This document shows positions 35,601-47,600 of a stretch of DNA of 64,000 bases, piece by piece. The stretch's first letter is position 1, and every line of letters starts with the position of its first letter. The notes under the pieces are model-generated. The model was given only the letters and a program-made list of their open reading frames with translations. It did no database searches and was not told the origin of the DNA. The position numbers and the translations under genes were made by a program. This DNA is from Megalobrama amblycephala (taxonomy: Eukaryota; Chordata; Actinopteri; Cypriniformes; Xenocyprididae): contig NC_063066.1 in the NCBI RefSeq assembly GCF_018812025.1, positions 3,182,692 through 3,246,691 of the forward strand, in the 5' to 3' direction.

Positions 35601-38600
35601 GAATTGTGAGTTATAAAGTCAGAATTGTGAGATATAAAGTCAGAATTGTGAGATATAAAGTCAGTATTGTGAGATATAAAGTCAGAATTGTGAGTTATAA
35701 AGTCAGTATTGTGAGTTATAAAGTCAGAATTGTGAGATATAAAGTCAGAATTGTGAGTTATAAGGTCAGAATTGTGAGTTATAAGGTCAGAATTGTGAGT
35801 TATAAAGTCAGAATTGTGAGTTATAAAGTCAGTATTGTGAGTTATAAAGTCAGAATTGTGAGATATAAAGTCAGTATTGTGAGTTATAAAGTCAGTATTG
35901 TGAGTTATAAAGTCAGAATTGTGAGATATAAAGTCAGAATTGTGAGTTATAAAGTCAGTATTGTGAGTTATAAAGTCAGAATTGTGAGATATAAAGTCAG
36001 TATTGTGAGTTATAAAGTCAGTATTGTGAGTTATAAGGTCAGAATTGTGAGATATAAAGTCAGAATTGTGAGATATAAAGTCAGAATTGTGAGATATAAA
36101 GTCAGAATTGTGAGTTATAAGGTCAGAATTGTGAGTTATAAAGTCAGAATTGTGAGTTATAAAGACAGAATTGTGAGTTATAAGGTCAGTATTGTGAGAT
36201 ATAAAGTCAGTATTGTGAGTTATAAAGTCAGAATTGTGAGTTATAAAGTCAGAATTGTGAGATATAAAGTCAGAATTGTGAGATATAAGGTCAGAATTGT
36301 GAGATATAAAGTCAGAATTGTGAGATATAAAGTCAGAATTGTGAGTTATAAAGTCAGAATTGTGAGATATAAAGTCAGAATTGTGAGTTATAAGGTCAGA
36401 ATTGTGAGATATAAAGTCAGAATTGTGAGATATAAAGTCAGAATTGTGAGATATAAAGTCAGAATTGTGAGTTATAAGGTCAGTATTGTGAGATATAAAG
36501 TCAGAATTGTGAGTTATAAGGTCAGAATTGTGAGATATAAGGTCAGAATTGTGAGATATAAAGTCAGAATTGTGAGATATAAAGTCAGAATTGTGAGTTA
36601 TAAGGTCAGAATTGTGAGATATAAAGTCAGAATTGTGAGTTATAAGGTCAGAATTGTGAGATATAAAGTCAGAATTGTGAGTTATAAAGTCAGAATTGTG
36701 AGATATAAAGTCAGAATTGTGAGTTATAAGGTCAGAATTGTGAGATATAAAGTCAGAATTGTGAGATATAAAGTCAGAATTGTGAGTTATAAGGTCAGAA
36801 TTGTGATATAAAGTCAGAATTGTGAGATATAAAGTCAGAATTGTGAGTTATAAAGTCAGAATTGTGAGTTATAAAGTCAGAATTGTGAGATATAAAGTCA
36901 GAATTGTGAGTTATAAAGTCAGAATTGTGAGATATAAAGTCAGAATTGTGAGTTATAAGGTCAGAATTGTGAGATATAAAGTCAGAATTGTGAGATATAA
37001 AGTCAGAATTGTGAGTTATAAGGTCAGAATTGTGATATAAAGTCAGAATTGTGAGATATAAAGTCAGAATTGTGAGTTATAAGGTCAGAATTGTGAGTTA
37101 GAAAGTCAGAATTGTGAGTTAGAAAGTCAGAATTGTGAGATATAAAGTCAGAATTGTGAGTTATAAAGTCAGAATTGTGAGATATAAAGTCAGAATTGTG
37201 AGATATAAAGTCAGAATTGTGAGTTATAAAGTCAGAATTGTGAGATATAAAGTCAGAATTGTGAGATATAAAGTCAGAATTGTGAGTTATAAAGTCAGAA
37301 TTGTGAGTTAGAAAGTCAGAATTGTGAGTTAGAAAGTCAGAATTGTGAGTTAGAAAGTCAGAATTGTGAGATATAAAGTCAGAATTGTGAGTTATAAAGT
37401 CAGAATTGTGAGATATAAAGTCAGAATTGTGAGTTATAAGGTCAGAATTGTGAGTTATAAAGTCAGAATTGTGAGAAAAAAACCACATTGTAACAAGCAA
37501 TTGTCAGTTTATATCTCGTAAATCTGATGAAAAAAGTAAGAATTGTGAGATACAAAGTCGCAATTACCTTTTTTTTTATTTCTTGGCAGAAACAAGCTTG
37601 CATAGTTCTATGTTTATACAGTACATTAAAAAAAAACATTAATTAACATATTTTTCTCCTCCAAATCTCCTTTTATACCCAGGTAAAAGATTTCCTCAGA
37701 GCAGGTCGTGGTATTTATGAAGACCTGTGCCGCAGGCTTCCATTGTACCTGTCCGACTTCACAGATGGCGAGTCTCATTTTTCCCCAAGGCCGTGCTTGA
37801 CTTCACTTTTACTAAAAATAACAGAACTCTCTGATGCTCAGGCTGAGGTGTTCGCTGCTGTGTGGTTTCTATCCAGGTATTCTGGGCTCTAACAGATCTT
37901 TGCTGAAGTACACCACCACGGCCATCTTCCTCTACGTCGCTATCCTGCTGCCAGCCATTGCGTTTGGCTCTCTGAATGACGAGAGCACGCGAGGAGAGAT
38001 AGGTCTGTAGTCTATGACTAAGTCATTTATGGTCATTAGTTGGCAGCTGGACTTCATTGGTAGACCATCTTGGTCACACCAGCTACCATGTTCCAATCCA
38101 GCTTGACCAGAAGGGAGTTCCAGTTCTGTGATCATGTGTTCCTGATGGTTTATTTGACTTTCTGCAGATGTACAGAAGACTATAATTGGTCAGAGCATTG
38201 GAGGAGTGATTTACTCTCTTTGTGCTGGGTCTCCGCTGGTCATCCCTCTCACCACAGCACCTCTAGCCATCTTCATCAGCGGTACTGTATCTCTCTTATA
38301 AAGAAATGAAGGTTAACTGCACAGTCTCTCTACAGTTGTTTTCTCTCTTTTGTTTGTGTACTGCAGTGATCAGAGGCATCTGTGATGACTATGACCTCGA
38401 TTTCCCTGCATTTTATGCCTGCATTGGCCTTTGGAACAGTTTGTTCCTCATACTGGGAGGCATCTTCAATGTCAGCCTGTTTATGAAGCTCTTTAAACGG
38501 TCAGTGGAGTAGTACCATGTGTTTATCTACCAGTGATGTGATTTTTTTATTATTATTATTATTTATACTGAATTCTGTATTTTCTAGGGAAGCTTGTTTC

Positions 38601-41600
38601 TGCCACGAAATAAAATTATTTAAAAGATAAATATGACTTTTTATCTCGCAATTCTGACTTTATTTCTCGCAATTGCTTGTTTTTATCTTGCAATTCTGAC
38701 TTTATTTGTCACAATTTTGACTTCATAACTTGCAATTGTGAGTTTATATCTTGCAATTTTGACTTCATAACTTGCAATTGTGAGTTTATATCTTGCAATT
38801 TTGACTTTATAGCTTGCAATTATGAGTTTCTATCTCGCAATTTCGACTTTATAACTTGCAATTGTGAGTTTATATCTCGCAATTTCGACTTTATAACTTG
38901 CAATTGTGAGTTTATATCTCGCAATTTCGACTTTATAACTTGCAGTTGTGAGTTTATATCTCGCAATTCTGACTATTTCTCGCCAATGCTTGTTTATATC
39001 TTGCAATTTTGACTTTATAGCTTGCAATTATGAGTTTATATCTCACAATTTAGACTTTATAACTTGCAATTGTGAGTTTATATCTCACAATTTTGACTTT
39101 ATAACTTGCAGTTGAGTTTATATCTCGCAATTTTGACTTTATAACTTGCAATTGTGAGTTTATATCATACAATTTTGACTTTATAACTTGCAGTTGAGTT
39201 TATATCTCGCAATTTTGACTTTATAACTTGCAGTTGTGAGTTTATATCTCACAATTCTGACTATTTCTCACAATTACTTGTTTATATCTCGCAATTCTGA
39301 CTATTTGTCACAATTTTGACTTTATATCTCACAATTTTGACTTTATAACTTGCAGTTGAGTTTATATCTCGCAATTTTGACTTTATAACTTGCAATTGTG
39401 AGTTTATATCATACAATTTTGACTTTATAACTTGCAGTTGAGTTTATATCTCACAGTTTTGACTTTATAACTTGCAGTTGTGAGTTTATATCTCACAATT
39501 CTGACTATTTCTCGCAATTACTTGTTTATATTTCGCAATTCTGACTATTTGTCACAATTTTGACTTTATATCTCACAATTTTGACTTTATAACTTGCAAT
39601 TGTGTGTTTATATCTTGCAATTCTGACTATTTGTCATAATTTTGACTTTATATCTCACAATTTTGACTTTATAACTTGCAATTGTGTGTTTATATCTTGC
39701 AATTCTGACTATTTGTCACAATTTTGACTTCATAACTTGCAATTTTGACTTTATATCTCACAATTTTGACTTTATAACTTGCAATTGTGTGTTTATATCT
39801 TGCAATTCTGACTATTTGTCACAATTTTGACTTCATAACTTGCAATTTTGACTTTATATCTCACAATTTTGACTTTATAACTTGCAATTGTGTGTTTATA
39901 TCTTGCAATTCTGACTATTTGTCACAATTTTGACTTTATATCTCACAATTTTGACTTTATAACTTGCAATTGTGTGTTTATATCTCACAATCTTGACTTT
40001 ATAACTTGCAGTTGTGAGTTTATATCTTGCAATTCTGACTTTATAACTTGCAGTTGAGTTTATATCTCGCAATTTTGACTTTATAACTTGCAATTGTGAG
40101 TTTATATCATACAATTTTGACTTTATAACTTGCAATTGTGAGTTTATATCTCACAATTTTGACTTTATAACTTGCAGTTGAGTTTATATCTCGCAATTTT
40201 GACTTTATAACTTGCAATTGTGAGTTTATATCTCACAATTTTGACTTTATAACTTGCAGTTGAGTTTATATCTCGCAATTTTGACTATTTGTCACAATTT
40301 TGACTTTATATCTCACAATTTTGACTTTATAACTTGCAATTGTGAGTTTATATCTCACAGTTTTGACTTTATAACTTGCAATTGTGAGTTTATATCTCAC
40401 AATTCTGACTATTTCTTGCAATTACTTGTTTATATCTCGCAATTCTGACTTTATTTGTCACAATTTTGACTTTATATCTCACAATTCTGACTATTTCTCG
40501 CAAATGCTTGTTTATATCTCGCAATTTTGACTATAACTTGCAATTGTGAGTTGATATCACTCAATTCTGACTTAATTTCTCAAGACTTAATTGCTTCTTT
40601 AGATCTCGCAATTTTGATTTTATATCTTGCAATTCTGACTTTATAAATCGCAATTGCAAGTTTGTATTGCGATTGTGGGAAAAAAGTCAGAATTGTGAGA
40701 TAAAAAGTCGCAATTACCTTTTTTATTTTTTATTCAGTGGCGGAAAAAAATTTCCATAATTTTCCAACCTGAGAAGCACACACGTTAAAGTGAGCTAATG
40801 CAACACAATTTTTAACATTTTGTCACAACTTAATTTCATTGTGTTTAATCCACCTAATATATTTTATCATAAATTTACTTAATCCATTTGTGTTGAGACT
40901 ACAAGAATCATTTTTGTTAACATAACTTGCTTGCAGGGGACTGCATTAGGAGAGTAAGTGTTATTTTATGTGTTTTTCAGTAAAGGAAAGACATTTTTTA
41001 CGTGCAACGTTCAATTATGTTGGACATATAGAAGAGTTTCTCAAACACCTAGTATTGTGGTGGAGAATTATACACAAACAAGCACCTCACTCATTTTCTT
41101 GAGATAATATAACAACAGTTTTCTTTCACTAATGTATAAAATCTCTTCAGGCAGACACTACATTCTGATATAATCTGCTATGGCCCCTTTCTGTTGCATA
41201 AACATCATAAATCTGTGCTCTCCTGTCGCGTGTGTGTGGTAATCTCTGTTCGTGGCATGCCTCGATTTAGTTGTTATGTCTTGATTTATGCTTGGTTGTT
41301 TTGATAAAAGGGAAGATCAGTTGTTTACTCTGTCCTGTGTGTCCTCTCAGTTCCACAGAAGAAGTGATAGCTTTGTTCATCTCCATTGCTTTTGTGGGCG
41401 ACGCTTTGAAAGGCACCATAAACAGTAAGTTCAGAGCTCTGAACGTTGCTGGAACTATTCAAACCAGAGCAGTGTCTTGGCTTGTAATATCTCAGAAATA
41501 AATCACTAATGAAGATTTAACAGGGAAGGCAGTGAGATTGGGAGAGAATAACCATGTCTATGTATTTTCACATTTTCAGAAAATTATTATTTACATATGG

Positions 41601-44600
41601 TATGCTTTAAAGCGATAATTCACCCAAAAATTAACATTCTGTCATCGTTTCCTCACCCTCATGTTGTTCAAAACCTGTACAACGTGTGTTTATGTGCTCA
41701 TTGTATATGTCTGTGATTGCTTTAGTGATCAACGCTTCAAACATGTTGTAAATAGTCATCAGTGACGCTCTTCACCGAGCGCTTACGCAGATACACAAAG
41801 GAGTGCTTGAAAGCAGACGTCTATCTGCTCCCGCTTTCAAAACACTTTCAGATTCAGACGCTCCTGTGCATTGATCATTGTAGCCAATCACAGACATATC
41901 TGATGAGCGCCTGAACACTATGGCCAATCAGAAGTGTTTTCGAATCTGCTAAACAGTGCTCAAAGTGTCACATTTTTAAAATGTCAGTACCGAAGTCGGT
42001 ACTTTTGACAACTCTAGAAGGATGAAAATAATCTATTATTTAAACGGTGATTAAATTATATATAGAAATCGGTTAAAGAACGCTCCCTTTGCAATCACTG
42101 GAGCTGTCAATCAAACAGCGTGAGTTTATCAGTGACTTGCGCCAAAACTCGAATCTCTTAGTTACATCATGTTTGCACTGTTAGTTATGATGAAAGCATT
42201 CATTAGTGTGCAGAAATTGAGTTGCAATGACGAGATCACTGCTTTCATGTGCTCAACAACATGTCTGTGATCGACTACATGTTCATCACTGCAACCTTTC
42301 ATGCCACGATCTAATGCAACAATTTTCACGATTAGTTAACGTTGAGTGCTGTAATAGTAAAAACATGCTAAAAGTTTTAGAGAGAGTAAAACTTAGCTAT
42401 TTCATATGCAAAGATGTCAGCCAATCACAGCAGTGGGCGTTTACACTGAAGTCTCACAGTAGACATGCCCCTTAAAACAGAGCGTTCAAATCAGAGGCTA
42501 AAATCAGGGTAGAAAAAATGCCTTTTATTTACTTTTATTTGTGATGTAAAAAGCATACTAACATTATAAGTGCACCCCAGGAGACATTATAAAACAATAA
42601 AACAACGCAGTTCACGACCACTTTAACATCTGAATTAGAAAAGAAATTATTAATTCACTCACTCAATTTTATTGCTTACCACTATATCTCTGTTTTCTCT
42701 CAGTATTTCATAAATATTATCATGGCCTTATACTAGTCAATGGAAGCACAGAGGATCTGCATCGTCTGGGTGTAAAGCTTCATCAGACAGTGAACGGTAC
42801 AGAGAGCGGAGGCGTCTCACTGCCTGCAACTCTGGTTCTGTGCACCAGGGAGCGCCCTATTCTCTGCCTACTGCTCATGCTGGGAACATTGTGGCTGGGC
42901 TATGTCCTGTTCCTCATTAAGAGAAGGTAATTATAGGATGGTTAACTGTAATCATCATTAGCTGCTAATGTCTGGTCATCTGTTCTAACCTACTTGATTT
43001 AAACTAAAAAAAATGACTTATATTCACACACACAAAAAAAAGTTGCTGATGTGAGTGTTTTTGCATTTTCTAATTTCTGGTTTCTTTCCAGCCCATTCCT
43101 GCATGCTAAAGTCAGGGAGGTGGTGTCAGACTGTGCATTGCCGATCTCTGTGGTCATCTTCTCCTTTGTGGGCTCCTATCTCTTCACTGACATTCAGCGT
43201 GAGCCTTCGTGTCACAACAATCTCCTACAAATGATCATGTTGTATTTTTTGCTTATATCATCATTGTCAGTATTAGACTGGAAATTCATCCCGTAATAAT
43301 ACTGAAAGTGTTTGCTACTTGATAATGGCAAAAATCATAATCATGATTATTTTGATAAATATTGAAATCATTATTATTTAACACGATTATTGGCGGGTGA
43401 TATGATCAAAGTCTGATAGTTCAGCAAAAACTATTACTTGGTTAACTAAAAAGTCCTCAAAACAGTTACAGAAGACAAGTAAACAGTCAGAAACGAATTA
43501 CAAACAAATAAATAGAACATAAAAAAATACAAATGAAATAAACAGTGCTAAATAAACAATTTTTCAGGAAAATTAACTAACAGTGGTATTCAGATAAGTA
43601 GTAGACAACAACAGAAACTGAAAAAAACAATCAAATGTATACATTAAATATATCCTTATTAAAACTACAAAAGTTATTCAGTCAAGAGCAGTGATTGATT
43701 TTATCTTTGTCTTTTATTGTTTTATTAAAGGTCCCATTCTTCGTGATCCCATGTTTCAAACTTTAGTTAGTGTGTAATGTTGTTGTTAGAGTATAAATAA
43801 AATCTGTAAAATTTTAAAGCTCAAAGTTCAATGCCAAGCGAGATATTTTATTTAACAGAAGTCGCCTACATCGAACGGCCAGTTTGGACTACATCCCTCT
43901 ACTTCCTTCTTTAATGACGTCACTAAAACAGTTTTTTGACTAACCTCTGCCCACAGGAATACACAAGAGTTGCGTTTGTAGAGTGTGTTTGTCGCCATGT
44001 CGTCGAAACGCTGTTATTTTCATCCCGCAGTCCAATCACCGGGTCTGATTCCGGCTCAAATTGATAGGGTAAAATTAAAGACATGTTTACAGTAACACTG
44101 AGCGCGTGCATCTCCACGTTATGGTAAGAGGCGTGACCTTTCCGGGCAAGGTTCGCTAAGCTGCTGTCGAATCACAACACAGGAACCGCTGGCACAATCA
44201 GAACTCGTTACGTATTTCTGAAGGAGGGACTTCATAGAACAAGGAAGTCATCAGCCCGTTTTTATGACAGTGGAAACAGCGGTATACAGATAAGTAAATT
44301 ATGTGAAAAATACTGTGTTTTTTTACACGCGAAACATGAACACATGTTATATTGCACACTATAAACACAATCAAAGCTTCAAAAAACCACGAAAAACGGG
44401 ACCTTTAACACAAATGACTGCAGCAGGTTTATTAGGCTGCTGTCACTTTAAGAGCTGCACGGATCCAATTTACTGTTACACATGCGTTTTCTTTCTCAAC
44501 TTTTTACATTCATTTAAGATATAACAGACTGTGTTTATGAGGATACTTGCCAAAATTGCATTTCGACATTTTTGTGTGTATGTTTTAAGACACGTATCCG

Positions 44601-47600
44601 AAGCCCACAGTATACTTCGCTTATGCACGTTATCTCTTTACAATATCAATATCTCTTTTTTTAATAACACTGTTTAATATCAAAAATGTCCTACAGTTTA
44701 GCAACAGTAGACTGCATTTTACAACACTCATTTATTCAACTGATTTGGATGTTAAGTTTGGCTTATGAGGGAACAAAAGAGCACCGCTGTGAAGGAAAGG
44801 AAGGTGCACAATAATCCGCACAATAATCGTTTTACGTCTATTGTATTGTTTTCATAATTGTTCGAAGGCAAAATTGATAATTTTTCAACCCATCAGAACT
44901 TAAATATTCCACTATACATGACATTTTGTCATCATACCTGGATGACATTTTTACAAAAGGTAATATTTAGCAAAAAAATCAATGGAAATTGGGGCTGTCA
45001 AGTTCCAAAAAACATAAAAGTAGTCCATATGACTAATGTGCTATGCTCCAAGTCTTTTGAAGACATTGTTTGAAATTTAAATCATTTATTGATAATCATC
45101 CCCTAAATTGTAGCCCCCAGATCTCTTTAACACTTAACCAAACATCCAAAGTCCCAAAGTCAGTTCACTTGGCGGCCGTATTTGTAATGCCTCCCTGGCA
45201 GCTATTTTGGGCATGCAAGACGTGTACTTGAATTAAGTATTGAAATCTCAAAAACTGCTTGCCATAACAAAAATCTCATGGAAATTAGTAATTATTATAA
45301 GTTTGGCAAATTGGTTTAGGGGTAGACCTTTCTTTCCAAAAATTGCACATTTTCATATGATTCACATCATACAAAATGGCCACCTCACCAATATTTATGT
45401 TTTCCTGTGTGATCAGATTGGCTATACTCACATTTAAATAACCTATTTCAAATCTGCAACAAATTTACAATACGCAAACTGTCTCATACCTGTTGTTTCT
45501 TAGCTAAAGATAGCTAAAACGGGTATATTTCAGGTTGGTCTGACCAATGCATGTGTATTAGTCTCTGAAACATCAAAACAGTAGCTGCAGTGATGCAATG
45601 ACTTGACCAGTTGGTGATTTGGTTACTTCCATTACTGGAGCTGCCATGTTAGCAATGCAAGTTAACTGTCTTGGGTATTATACAGTCTTTGATTCAAACC
45701 TGACACCTCAAGACATGTCGCAGCAGGGCATCATGATCATCTACCACTGACATCACACCATTCATAATGCATTTTGAGGTGACAGGTTTGAATGTGTTTT
45801 TTGAGCTGTTGCAAAGAGAGTAATGATCATTAGTTTGGTGAACTATCCATTTGATTCTTCTAATATGTTGATTCACAGTTCCAGTATTCAACTACCAGAA
45901 TGGAACTGTATTCAAAGTGGCACCTTTTAATCAGCTGACAGGGATGAACGTATTAAGTGCATGCGGTCTTGGCTTTCTCCTCGCCTTGCTCATCTTCATT
46001 GACCAGAATATTGTGGTGTCCCTCACCAATGCCCCAGAGAACAGGTATCCATCCAGAAAATCAAAACCCCTTTCCATCAGTAGTGTCATATATGTCTCTC
46101 TCTGTAAAACACTGAAAGTTTGTTTTCATTCTTCTCAGTTTGCTAGAATTCCATTGGTTTACTTTTTCCCCCCAAGATCAGTGAGCCATCATTCACAGTG
46201 TCAGTTGAGCGTAGACAGTCGTGGGGCGCTGAGAGGCGGCATATGATCTCTTTTGGTGTGCGTGCTTGTGTTTCAGACTGCTAAAGGGAACGGCGTACCA
46301 CTGGGACCTGATGCTCTCTGGGTTTATCAACATCCTGATGTCGGTGCTGGGGTTACCATGGATGCACGCAGCTTTCCCACACTCCACGCTGCATGTGCGT
46401 CAGCTGGCGCGGGTGGAACAGCGAGTGGAGGGGGGCCACCTCTATGAAACGTGATAGCAATACTCACAGATGACGTTTAAACATGCATGATGCATATGAG
46501 TTAGCGAGTGTGATTAACAAGACTTGTGTGTGTACCTGCAGGATAGTCAGCGTGAAGGAGACGCGACTTACGTCGCTGGCTGCAAACATCCTAATTGGTT
46601 TGTCAGTGTTTTTGCTGCCAGTGCCTCTGCAGTGGATACCGAAACCTGTTCTCTACGGCCTCTTCCTGTACATCGCTCTTACGTCTATTGATGGAAACCA
46701 GATGTGTGACCGAATGGCCCTTCTGCTTAAAGAACAAGTGAGAACCAGGCGCATGGTCCAAAAGAGTTGGACCTAGTCTCTTAAATGTCTTCTTAAAAGA
46801 TGTAATATAAGTCTAAGGTGTCCCCTGAATGTGTCTGTGAAGTTTCAGCTCAAAATACCCCATAGATTTTTTTTATTAATTTTTTAACTGCCTATTTTGG
46901 GACATCATTAAATATGCGCCGATTCAGGCTGCGGCCCCTTTAAATCTCTCGCTCCCTGCCCCCGGAGCTTGCGCTTGCCTTAAACAGCATAAACAAAGTT
47001 CACACAGCTAACATAACCCTCAAAATGGATCTTTACAAAGTGTCCGTCATGCAGCATGTCTAATCGTGTGAGTATAGTATTTATTTGAATGTTTACATTT
47101 GATTCTGAATGAGTTTGATAGTGCTCCGTGGCTAAAGCTAACATTACACACTGTTGGAGAGATTTATAAAGAATGAAGTTGTGTTTATGAATTATACAGA
47201 CTGCAAGTGTTTAAAAAATGAAAATAGCGACAGCTCTTGTCTCTGTGAATACAGTAAGAAATTATGGTAACTTTAACCACATTTAACAGTACATTAGCAA
47301 CATGCTAACGAAACATTTAGAAAGACAATTTACAAATATCACTAAAAATATCATGATATCATGGATCATGTCAGTTATTATCACTCCATCTGCCATTTTT
47401 CGCTATTGTTCTTGCTTGCTTACCTAGTCTGATGATTCAGCTGTGCACAGATCCAGACGTTAATACTGGCTGCCCTTGTCTAATGCCTTGAACATGAGCT
47501 GGCATATGCAAATATTGGGGGCGTACATATTAATGAGCCCAACTGTTACGTAACAGTCGGTGTCAATTGCGCTCACACCATGGCGGATACATGGCGGAAT

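Noticed and set aside
34493..36811. 772-codon open frame with a 7-residue repeat (IVRYKV type)
   Set aside because: The 21-bp unit is a multiple of three without a stop in this frame; it lies in intron 6 of slc4a11 and has no coding signature beyond the repeat.
37024..37500. 158-codon minus-strand frame with SDFITHN repeats
   Set aside because: Antisense reading of the 21-bp array.
38677..40448. Several 64-111 codon frames on both strands
   Set aside because: Readings of the intron 10 array, not genes.
46253..46454. Alternative frames over slc4a11 exon 15
   Set aside because: Only the [11 protein letters not shown] frame matches the family and splices in phase.
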